Part shown: in pieces, positions 36,161 through 43,518 of the stretch
Position numbering within the stretch: position 1 is the stretch's first letter
How the letters are laid out: every line of letters begins with the position of its first letter
Source: Kribbella aluminosa
GTDB lineage: Bacteria > Actinomycetota > Actinomycetes > Propionibacteriales > Kribbellaceae
NCBI RefSeq assembly: GCF_017876295.1
Contig: NZ_JAGINT010000002.1
Coordinates: forward strand, 620,001-684,000
Length of the DNA: 64,000 nucleotides
Reading direction: 5' to 3'
Position numbers and translations under genes: made by a program
Notes under the pieces: generated by a model
The model's database searches: none
The model's input: only the letters and a program-made list of their open reading frames with translations
What the model was told of the DNA's origin: nothing

Positions 36161-36224
36161 GTCCTCCAGATGTCCGCGAGAGGACCGGAAGAGGTCCGGC
36201 AAAGGTCCGGTCCAGGTCCTAGAG
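36161..36224. repeat. Helically phased 11-bp tandem repeat array (GTCC cores)
   Basis: GTCC (once GACC) occurs at 36161, 36172, 36183, 36194, 36205 and 36216: six cores exactly 11 bp apart. Four units read AGGACCGG (36181), AGGTCCGG (36192), AGGTCCGG (36203) and AGGTCCTA (36214). All repeat on one face of the helix. It lies in the divergent promoter between the TPR regulator and the 62-codon gene. Confidence 0.8.
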
Positions 36225-36313
36225 CGGTCACGTTGGGCTCGTGCACCATTACTGCCATGACAACCAGTAAGTCCAACTGGTTGCAAGGCCTGAGAGTTAC
36301 GGGGTGAGAGGTT

Positions 36314-36502
36314 GTGACCATCGCGGAAATCACGTCCAGACAGCACCGGCGCAGAGTCCGGGTCTGGTTCGGTGAGCACGTGATCGCGCAGTACGTCGCG
36401 GAGGCGCCGCTGGCAGCCCGATACGAACAGGCGATGCGGCGCCGTTTCGCCGGTCTCAAGGTCACCAACGACCTGCTCGGGCCGCTTGACGCGACCGACT
36501 GA
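36314..36502 (+). CDS. Small basic protein, 62 residues, function unknown
   Basis: GTG 36314 follows GGGTGAGAGG, a good ribosome-binding site. The protein is Arg-rich with a beta-alpha look: RQHRRRVRVWFGEHVIAQYV then ARYEQAMRRRFAGLKVTND. No family recognised. It is divergent from the TPR regulator, behind the phased repeat array, and its stop codon overlaps the first hairpin of the downstream hairpin array. Codon use is normal for this genome, favouring a real gene. Confidence 0.6.
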   Translation: MTIAEITSRQHRRRVRVWFGEHVIAQYVAEAPLAARYEQAMRRRFAGLKVTNDLLGPLDATD

Positions 36503-36873
36503 AACACCCTGATGTTTCCGGGTCCTCCTCAGACCCGGTGAGCTGCACCCTGGGGTCTCCTCACGTCCAGGGGCAGCGCTTGGAAGGTCCGGGACACTCC
36601 TCAGTCCCCGGACGAAACCCAGAGGTGCGGTCCGGGGCACTCCTCAGCCCCGGACCGCACCGCCCACCTGACCCGGCTGGGCTTGGCGGTTGACCCTGTA
36701 TCGCCGCCGCCCAGCCGTTCCAACCACCTCCTGACCGACACCTCGGGTCAGGCAGGGCCGAGTGTCCTGGGCGGTAGGACACCGGAGGCTCCCGACACCT
36801 CACCGGGAACCTCCCCCTTGAGGTGGCCGGCTCCGAGTGTGACCGCCGCGCCTGGGCGGTCACACCCGGAGCC
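36501..36873. repeat. Array of about nine hairpins, four with loop CTCCTCA
   Basis: Successive inverted repeats fill 373 bp with no gene. Stems and loop positions: 36501-36518 (GAAACA/TGTTTC); 36518-36538 (CCGGGT/ACCCGG); 36542-36577 (GCTGC-CCCTGG stem, one bulge); 36587-36613 (GTCCGGG/CCCGGAC); 36624-36661 (15-bp perfect, GGTGCGGTCCGGGGC); 36674-36717 (CGGCTGGGC); 36730-36752 (CCTGACC); 36762-36782 (GTGTCCT); 36784-36814 (GGAGG and TCCCG, one mismatch); 36829-36873 (GGCTCCG and an 11-bp arm, one mismatch). CTCCTCA sits in the loops at 36525, 36557, 36597 and 36640; two later loops have ACACCTC. The last hairpin ends 1 bp before the stop of the MarR-like remnant. It could be a structured RNA or an unusual terminator cluster. 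Confidence 0.8.
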
Positions 36874-36874
36874 C

Positions 36875-37129
36875 TCAGACGAGGTTGCCTGGCCGTTGTC
36901 GAAGGACGACGGCGGCCAGGTGCTCCTCGGTGGAGATGCCCGCCGTGATCCTGCGGCGTTGCGCCCGGACCTTGCTCCTCAGGTCCGCCAGGGCACGCGA
37001 CCCGGCCGCCGTCAGCTCGCGGCCGGTCAGCCACTCGCGCTCGACCAGCGGATTCGTCACCGCGGCGAGCCCGGCCGGGTCGCCGCCCGCCTGGCTTGGG
37101 GAGCGTAGCTGCCCGTTTCGGGAGGGCAA
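36875..37129 (-). pseudogene. Remnant of a MarR-like regulator C-terminus
   Basis: Reading from TTG 37129 gives an 84-residue segment whose end (VEREWLTGRELTAAGSRALA then RAQRRRITAGISTEEHLAAV) matches the C-terminal dimerisation region of MarR-type regulators. The DNA-binding half is missing and the segment begins where the truncated nucleotidyltransferase ends. It is probably a decayed or truncated gene. An inverted repeat TTGGGGAG/CTCCCCAA lies around 37097-37140. Confidence 0.4.
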
Positions 37130-37176
37130 TACTCCCCAACCTCGCCGCTTCGACGGCCACTTGTGCCGGAAACCAG

Positions 37177-38466
37177 TCAGATGTCTGCTTCCGGTCCGGT
37201 GCAGACCCGGACCTCGGTCAGGTGTGGTCCCCACCGCTGCCGCCGTACGACGGCCACGGCGCCGAACACCCCGAGCCAGTCCTCGTTCCCGAGGTACCGC
37301 TCCGGTACGTCGGTCAGCACGACGACGTCCAGGTCGGACGTCATCCGGGCGGTGTCACGCGCCCACGACCCGACCATCGCGACCCCGCGGATGTCCGCCT
37401 GGTCCGCGGCCCACCGCACGGCGTCGTCCACCACCTCGTCGACCTCCTGCGCACGGACCGCGTGGTTGGCGAGGTAGACGGTGAAGGGCGCGTCCGGCTG
37501 CACCACGGAGGCGTCGGGTGACCAGCCTTCGGCGTGGATCTCGCCGGCGTACTGCAGGCCGAGGCGCTTCATCACTGCCTGGGACGCGGTGTTGGCCCTC
37601 TCAGTGAAGGCAATCACCGACGACGCCCGCAGGGTGCTGAACGCGTAGTCCAGCCCGGCCCGGCCGAGCTCCGTCGCGAGTCCGCGGCCGCGGGCCGATT
37701 CGACGAGGGCCCAGCCGAGTTCGAGGCGGTCGGCGGCCCACTCCGGTCCGACCAGTGTGGCGATCGCTGAGGCAGTCGGGGAATCGGCGGGCATCCGGGA
37801 CAGCCCGCCGCGGCCGGCCAGCTCGCCGGTGACCCGGTCGTACGCGAGCCACTTGCCGACGGCGTCGCGTTCCCACCCGGCCTGGTGTTCGGCGACGCGT
37901 ACGGCGGCTTCGTCCGGCGACAGCGAGCCGTCGTACCAGCGCGCCACCCACGGGTCCGTGAAGAGGCGTTCCAGGTCCGCCGCATGTCCGGTCAGGACCC
38001 CGTTGGGTCCGGTGATCGGTTCCAGGCGGAGGCGGTCGGTGAAGCGGGTCCGGACCGCGTGCGCCACCAGGTCCCGCAGCCGGCGGTCGCCGTCGGTGCG
38101 GTTGACCATCAGCAGGTCCAGGTCGTCCGGGCCGGCCCAGGCGGACTTGTCGTGCTTACCGGCTTCGAGCCGTGGGCGGGTGAGGTCACCGTCGACGGTG
38201 ACCAGGTAGTCGACCTCCCGGCGTACCCGCCCTTCCCACTCCCATTCCCAGTCCGCCATGGTCCAGACGATGTCCCGGACCTTCCACCCGGTCTCCTCCT
38301 CGACCTCCCGGACGAGTGCCTCCTCGGGCGTCTCCCCCGGTTCGAGATGCCCCCCGACGATGTCCCAGATCCCCGGCAACAACCGCCGCTCCGCCGTACG
38401 CCGCTGCAGGTAGACGCGATGCTGCTCGTCCCGGATCAAGGCCCCAACACAGTCGACAGCACGCAT
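37177..38466 (-). CDS. Three-domain fusion: NUDIX hydrolase, GNAT acetyltransferase, nucleotidyltransferase (truncated)
   Basis: 429 residues from ATG 38466. The Nudix box lies at about residues 39-61 (GHLEPGE... REVEEETGW). A GNAT domain occupies about 150-330 (WALVESARGRGLATELGRAG; NTASQAVMKRLGL). The C-terminus (about 365-429) has the nucleotidyltransferase motif GSWARDTARMTSDLDVVVL but ends soon after RWGPHLTEVRV, where family members normally continue. So the last domain looks truncated at a junction with the MarR-like remnant. ATG 38466 follows a GGGGGG stretch. The MFS gene upstream ends 14 bp before it. Confidence 0.8.
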   Translation of the reverse strand: MRAVDCVGALIRDEQHRVYLQRRTAERRLLPGIWDIVGGHLEPGETPEEALVREVEEETGWKVRDIVWTMADWEWEWEGRVRREVDYLVTVDGDLTRPRLEAGKHDKSAWAGPDDLDLLMVNRTDGDRRLRDLVAHAVRTRFTDRLRLEPITGPNGVLTGHAADLERLFTDPWVARWYDGSLSPDEAAVRVAEHQAGWERDAVGKWLAYDRVTGELAGRGGLSRMPADSPTASAIATLVGPEWAADRLELGWALVESARGRGLATELGRAGLDYAFSTLRASSVIAFTERANTASQAVMKRLGLQYAGEIHAEGWSPDASVVQPDAPFTVYLANHAVRAQEVDEVVDDAVRWAADQADIRGVAMVGSWARDTARMTSDLDVVVLTDVPERYLGNEDWLGVFGAVAVVRRQRWGPHLTEVRVCTGPEADI

Positions 38467-38480
38467 GCCCCCCAACCTAG

Positions 38481-39929
38481 CTAGCGCAGTGGGCGTTCCG
38501 TGACGCGGTTGGGCATGAAGCTGACGGCGATCACCAGGAGGAGGGCGGCTGCGGCGGCACCGTAGTAGACGTCGTGGACCGCGGGAGCGAGGACGCCGGC
38601 GGGGACCTTCTCGAGGTCGGTGTGGTTACCGCCGAGGCGGGCGGCGACGACGCCGTTCGCGACGGCGCCGAAGACCGCGACCCCGACCGCGCTGCCGACC
38701 GAGCGGGCGAACATGTTCGCGCCGGTCACCACGCCCCGCGTCTGCCACTCGACCGACGACTGCGCGGCCACGACCGACGGTGACGCGGAGAACCCGAGAC
38801 CGATCCCGATCACGAAGCATGCGAGCGCGAGGTGCAGTACGGAGCTCGTGGTGCCGACCGTGAGCAGGATTCCGGAGCCGAGAACGACGATCAGCGCGCC
38901 CATCAGCATCGTCGTCCGGAACCCGACCCGCAGGTAGATCCGGCCCGCGAACGACGCCGCGATCGGCCACCCGAGCGTCATCGCGGCGAGCGTGAACCCG
39001 GCGACCAGCGCCGACGTACCGAGGACGCTCTGCGCGAACAGCGGCACGTACGTCGACAGGCCGATCATCAGCAGGCCGATCAGCAACGCCGCCGAGTTCG
39101 CCGAGTTCAGCACCCGCTGCCCGAGCACCCACAGCGGCAGGATCGGCTCGGCGGCGCGGCGTTCGACGAGGACGAACGCGATCAGCAGTACGACGGCCGC
39201 GGCCAGGATCACGATGCTCCGCGCCGAACCCCAGCCCCACATCACGCCGCCCTCGAGCAGCCCGAGCAGCAGCAGCGAACCGCCGGCCGCGAGCAGCACG
39301 GCGCCGGCGTAGTCGATCGTGTGGCCCGTCTTGTCCGCGACCTTCTCCTCGAACCGGCGGACCAGCACCCAGGCGGCCGCGATCCCGAGCGGGATGTTCA
39401 CGAAGAAGATCCACCGCCAGGAGATGTAGTCCGAGAACACGCCGCCGAGGGTCGGCCCGACGAACGACGAGATCCCCCAGACGCTGGCGACGTACCCCTG
39501 CACCTTGGCGCGCTCCGCGACCGTGTAGATGTCGCCGATGATCGTCATCCCGATCGGCTGGATGGCACCCGCGCCGAGCCCCTGGACCAGCCGGAACGCG
39601 ATCAGCGCCGGCATGCTCCAGGCGAACCCGCAGAGCACCGACCCGAGCAGGAACAGCCCGACCCCGAGCAGCATCATCGGCTTCCGCCCGCGCTGGTCGG
39701 CGAGCTTGCCGTAGATCGGCACCGACACCGCCTGGGCCAGCAGGTAGATCGAGAACAGCCAGGGGAACTGGGTGAAGCCGCCCAGGTCGGCGACCACGGA
39801 CGGTACGGCGGTGGCCAGGATCGTCGCGTCGATCGCGACCAGGCCGACGCTCAACATCACCGCGAGCAGGATCGGGCCGCGTTCCGACCGAAGCCCCACA
39901 CCCGTTCGGTCGATCCGCTCAGTAGTCAT
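38481..39929 (-). CDS. MFS drug exporter, DHA2 (14-helix) type
   Basis: 482-residue proton-driven exporter of the EmrB/QacA class. Motif A-like GKLADQRGRKPMM, the DAT segment of helix 1 (VAIDATILATAVP) and RLVQGLGAG are visible, with 14 hydrophobic segments. ATG 39929 (MTTERIDRTG) was chosen over a longer start at 40028, whose extra residues look non-coding. It is followed 14 bp later by the NUDIX-GNAT gene. Substrate unknown. Confidence 0.9.
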   Translation of the reverse strand: MTTERIDRTGVGLRSERGPILLAVMLSVGLVAIDATILATAVPSVVADLGGFTQFPWLFSIYLLAQAVSVPIYGKLADQRGRKPMMLLGVGLFLLGSVLCGFAWSMPALIAFRLVQGLGAGAIQPIGMTIIGDIYTVAERAKVQGYVASVWGISSFVGPTLGGVFSDYISWRWIFFVNIPLGIAAAWVLVRRFEEKVADKTGHTIDYAGAVLLAAGGSLLLLGLLEGGVMWGWGSARSIVILAAAVVLLIAFVLVERRAAEPILPLWVLGQRVLNSANSAALLIGLLMIGLSTYVPLFAQSVLGTSALVAGFTLAAMTLGWPIAASFAGRIYLRVGFRTTMLMGALIVVLGSGILLTVGTTSSVLHLALACFVIGIGLGFSASPSVVAAQSSVEWQTRGVVTGANMFARSVGSAVGVAVFGAVANGVVAARLGGNHTDLEKVPAGVLAPAVHDVYYGAAAAALLLVIAVSFMPNRVTERPLR

Positions 39930-40077
39930 ATCACCGACCAATGTATGTGAACCGGTAACTATTCCCCCAGTCGTGGACCGCCTCGTGGACTTCACCTCGG
40001 TACGACGAGCCAGGCGCGCCAGATGCAAGGCGACGGTCCCTGCAGTACGCCGCGAATCGGGAGCGGGAGGCTCGCAG

Positions 40078-40515
40078 TCAGGCAGGCTCGGTGAGCGCGC
40101 AGCCGATCAGGCTGCTGCACAGTGCGAGGGCGATGAGCGTGCTGAGGGCGAGCCGGAGGGACGTGTGCTCCGCGATCGTGCCGAGGACCGGGGTCGCGAC
40201 GCCGCCGATGCTGACCGCGAGGCCGAGCGTCATACCGCCCGCCGTGCCGACGCGTCCGGGGAGGAAGTCCTGGCCGAGGGTGACGTGCAGCGAGAACGGG
40301 ATCGACATCGCGATCGCGGTCAGCGCGAGGAAGCCGAAGAACCCCGGCCCGGGAACGAAGACCAGGCAGGCGATCGCGGGGACGGCGACGGCGTACGACG
40401 TTCGCAGTGTGCGGACCCGTCCGTACCGGGTGGCGAGCCGGCCGCCGAGGAGCGTGCCGAGCGCGCCGGAGGCCAACAGTACGAAGAGCGCGGTCCCGCC
40501 GGTGGTCGTCCCGCC
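40078..40515 (-). pseudogene. C-terminal remnant of an MFS transporter
   Basis: Roughly 145 codons resembling the last third of a fosmidomycin-resistance-like MFS protein: TALFVLLASGALGTLLGG, RYGRVRTLR, FVPGPGFFGFL, GRVGTAAGMTLGLA. The first two thirds are missing. Its 5' boundary abuts a truncated AraC gene running the other way, so a deletion between divergent neighbours is likely. Confidence 0.65.
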
Positions 40516-40526
40516 AACGTCCCGCC

Positions 40527-41320
40527 AGCACCGGCCACCGACCGATCCAGGCCGGCGGCGGCATCGACCCGCACTGGCACGACCGCCACCAGATCGTGTA
40601 CGCCGGCCGCGGCGTCCTGGCGGTCACCACCGACGCGGGCACCTGGGCAGCTCCCGCCACCACGGCGATCTGGATCCCCGCCCGCACCCTCCACCAACAC
40701 CGCGCATACGGCGAAACCACGCTCCACACGATCGGCCTCACCGAAAACCCGCTCGAACTGGACGCCCCCACAGCCCCTTCCGTCACTCCGCTCCTCCGCG
40801 AACTGATCCTCACCTACACCTCGGCTGAAGAGTGGGAGTCGCCCCGCGCGCAGGCCGGGGAGGCGGCGCCCTCCGCTCGACTATCCGACGCAGCTGCTCG
40901 CGTCGCTCGCGCCACCTGTCGTGAGCACGGGGAGTCTGCGGAGCGGTTGCGGTTGGTGCTGCTGGATCAGTTGCGGGGGTCGGCTGAGCGGCCTACTTAT
41001 CTGCCGGCCGGGCGTGATCCACGGCTGGTCGCGGTGTGCGAGTTGTTGCGGAAGGATCCGGCCGACTCCAGGACGTTCGCAGAGCTGGGGCGGGTGGTGG
41101 GGGCCAGTGAGCGGACGTTGAGTCGGCTGTTCAAGCGCGAGCTGGGGATGACGTTTCCGCGTGGCGGGTTCAGCTCAGGTTGCAGGGGGCGTTGATCCGG
41201 CTGGCGGAAGGGGAGTCGGTGACTCGGGTGGCGCACCGGACAGGGTGGTCGTCGACGAGTGCGTTCATCGACAGCTTTCGGCGCGCCTTCGGTCACACAC
41301 CCGGAGCGCGCAGGGCCTGA
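40527..41320 (+). pseudogene. AraC-family regulator, 5'-truncated and frameshifted
   Basis: Cupin-like sensor (GGGIDPHWHDRHQIVYAGRG) then an AraC HTH (DSRTFAELGRVVGASERTLSRLF). After LGMTFP the frame breaks at about 41159-41162; one extra base restores WRVQLRLQGALIRLA ... GWSSTSAFIDSFRRAFGHTPG and a stop at 41318. The beginning lacks the usual first strand and a start codon can only be guessed. About 40 residues rich in Ala/Arg (around WESPRAQAGEAAPSARLS) look inserted. Its partner was probably the truncated MFS gene at 40078. Confidence 0.6.
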
Positions 41321-41937
41321 TCGAGGATTCGGCTCCATTGGTGGACGATGCCGCGGCGGCGGGCGCTGTCGTCCGTCAGCAGATCGGCCAGGCCGAGACC
41401 GCGTGCCATGTCCAGGACCCCCTGCACCGTCTCCCGAACCCCGGGCGTCCGCTCACTGACCTCCAGCACTTCCAGCAACGCGCGATGCGCCTGCCGACCC
41501 ACATGCGCCTCCAGCCGGACGATCTGCGCCCGCAGCGCCTCCTCGGTCGACGCCGCCACCCACAGATGCAGCGCGGCCCGGAACAGCGGCCCGGTGTACA
41601 CGTCCGCCAGCATCCCTACGATCGCCTCGGTCCGCCCGGCGCCACTCGGCAGCGCGGACGCCTGCGCCCGGATCTCGGCCAGCCGTACTTCGGTCATGTA
41701 CTCGACCGCCGCCGCGAACAGATCCGCCCGCGTCGGGAAGTGATGCTGCGCCGCACCCCGCGACACCCCGGCCCGCGTCGCCACCACGCTCACCGTGGTC
41801 GCGGCGTACCCGACCTCGGCGAGCGACTCGACCGCGGCCTCGAGCAGCCGCTGCCGGGTCGCCCGCGAACGGTCCTGCTGCGGCGCTTTCAGCCCATGAG
41901 CGAGCGTGCCGAGCTCATCATTCAACACTTCACTCAC
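41293..41937 (-). CDS. TetR-family regulator of the acyl-CoA operon
   Basis: 214-residue TetR regulator. The HTH covers about 22-70 (RQRLLEAAVESLAEVGYAAT and GVSRGAAQHHF). The C-terminal ligand domain is of the fatty-acid-responsive size class. Its start overlaps the ligase gene stop by 8 bp (ATGAGTGA), so it is the last gene of the 41930-51841 operon and presumably controls it. It also overlaps the 3' end of the AraC remnant on the opposite strand by 28 bp. Confidence 0.88.
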   Translation of the reverse strand: MSEVLNDELGTLAHGLKAPQQDRSRATRQRLLEAAVESLAEVGYAATTVSVVATRAGVSRGAAQHHFPTRADLFAAAVEYMTEVRLAEIRAQASALPSGAGRTEAIVGMLADVYTGPLFRAALHLWVAASTEEALRAQIVRLEAHVGRQAHRALLEVLEVSERTPGVRETVQGVLDMARGLGLADLLTDDSARRRGIVHQWSRILDQALRAPGV

Positions 41938-43474
41938 GGGCCCGCAGCTCCCGGCGGAGGATCTTCCCGGACGCCGCCTTGGGTACCGCGTCGATAAACT
42001 CCACCAGCCGGACCTTCTTGTACGGCGCCACCCGCGCAGCGACGTACTCCATCACGTCGTCCGCGGACAGCGAGACCCCCGGCATCGGCACCACGAACGC
42101 CTTCGGTACTTCGGTCCCGTCTGCGTCGACGCCGATCACCGCCGCGTCCGCGATCCGGTCGTCGGTGAGCAGTACGGCCTCAAGCTCCGCGGGCGGCACC
42201 TGGTACCCGTGGTACTTGATCAGTTCCTTCACCCGATCCACGACGTACAGGTAGCCCCGGTCGTCGACCCGTCCGATGTCGCCGGTGTGCAGCCAGCCGT
42301 CCGCGTCGACGGTGGCGTCCGTATCGGCCGGCCGCCCGAGGTACCCCTTCATCACCTGCGGGCCGCGGATCCAGATCTCGCCCTCGTCCGTATCGTTGCC
42401 GTCGGCACCGACCAGCCGCATCTCGGTGGACGGAAAGAGCTTCCCGACCGCACCCGGCGGCGGCTCCGGGTCGTCCTGCGGTACGGCGTGGGTCCCGGGC
42501 GACAGCTCGGTCATCCCGTACGCCTGCAGCACCGCGTGCAACCCGAGCCGCTTCGCACACGCCGCGGCCAGCTCGCCGTCGAGCGGAGCCGCCGCCGAGG
42601 TGACATAACGAAGCGCCGACAGGTCGACCCCGTCCACCGCCGGGTGCTTCGCCAGCGCCAGCACGACCGGCGGCGCCACGAACGCCCGCGTGATCCGCTG
42701 CTCGTCCAGCGTGGTCAGGAACTGCTGCAGCTCGAACTTCGGCAGTACGACGACCGTCGCGCCGAGCCGCAGCGGCAGGTTCATCAACACCGACAGCCCG
42801 TAGATGTGGAAGAACGGCAGGATCGCGATGATCCGTTCCTCGTCCCCGAGCGTGATCATCACCTCGGCCTGCGAGATGTTCGTCGCGATGTTCCGGTGCG
42901 TCAGCATCACGCCCTTGGCCGCACCGGTCGTGCCGCTCGAGTACGGCAGTACGGCGACGTCCACCGCCGGGTCGATCTCCACCACCGGCTCCGGACCCGT
43001 CGACGCGAACAGCTCCTGCACCGAGCGGTACCCCTCGGCCTGGTCGCAGACGAAGATCTGCTCGACGCCGGTACCTTCGACCGCCGCGGTCGCGACCGGC
43101 AGGAACAGCGAAATCGTCACCAGCAACTTCGCCTTCGAGTCGATCAACTGCTTGTGCAGCTCGCTCGCCGTGTAGAGCGCGTTCACGGTCGTCACGGTCG
43201 CGCCCGCGCGGGTGGCGCCGTAGAACACCACCGGATAGAGGATCGAGTTCGGGCTGTAGAGCGCGATCACGTCCCCGTGCCGGATGCCGAGCTCGGCAAG
43301 ACCGGCCGCGACCCGGCGGGTCAGATGGTCCAGCTGGGCGTAGCTGAGCGTCTTGCCGGTGACCCCGTCGACCATCGCCGGCCGGTCGCCGTACTCCTGG
43401 GCTCTGCCGAGGACGGCGTCGTGGATCGGTACGTCGAGCACCGCGACAGGCGGGAACTGGCTGGTGATGATCAT
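41930..43474 (-). CDS. Acyl-CoA synthetase (AMP-forming, 4-coumarate-CoA ligase-like)
   Basis: 514-residue ANL-family ligase. P-loop YSSGTTGAAKGV (about 178-189), YGMTE core (AYGMTELSPGT), GWLHTGDIG and the C-terminal PKAASGKILRR, with the catalytic Lys near residue 505. The 4CL-type hinge DRVKELIKYHG is present. It activates a carboxylic acid to its CoA thioester, the entry step of the neighbouring dehydrogenase/carboxylase route (AtuH-like). A three-copy TAGTACGACC-type repeat lies just before its ribosome-binding site. Confidence 0.92.
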   Translation of the reverse strand: MIITSQFPPVAVLDVPIHDAVLGRAQEYGDRPAMVDGVTGKTLSYAQLDHLTRRVAAGLAELGIRHGDVIALYSPNSILYPVVFYGATRAGATVTTVNALYTASELHKQLIDSKAKLLVTISLFLPVATAAVEGTGVEQIFVCDQAEGYRSVQELFASTGPEPVVEIDPAVDVAVLPYSSGTTGAAKGVMLTHRNIATNISQAEVMITLGDEERIIAILPFFHIYGLSVLMNLPLRLGATVVVLPKFELQQFLTTLDEQRITRAFVAPPVVLALAKHPAVDGVDLSALRYVTSAAAPLDGELAAACAKRLGLHAVLQAYGMTELSPGTHAVPQDDPEPPPGAVGKLFPSTEMRLVGADGNDTDEGEIWIRGPQVMKGYLGRPADTDATVDADGWLHTGDIGRVDDRGYLYVVDRVKELIKYHGYQVPPAELEAVLLTDDRIADAAVIGVDADGTEVPKAFVVPMPGVSLSADDVMEYVAARVAPYKKVRLVEFIDAVPKAASGKILRRELRARE

Positions 43475-43488
43475 GGCCCCACTCCTTT

Positions 43489-43518
43489 TAGTACGACCTA
43501 GTACGACCTAGTACGACT
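43489..43518. repeat. Short tandem repeat at the ACAD stop/ligase leader
   Basis: TAGTACGACC at 43489 and 43499 with a third, near-identical TAGTACGACT at 43509 (plus strand). On the coding strand each unit is TCGTACTAGG: the Ser-Tyr-stop end of the dehydrogenase, copied twice into the 33-bp leader of the ligase gene before AAAGGAG. Confidence 0.8.

Noticed and set aside
36501..36873. CRISPR array
   Set aside because: The repeats are inverted stems of different sequence, not identical direct repeats with spacers, and no cas genes are present.
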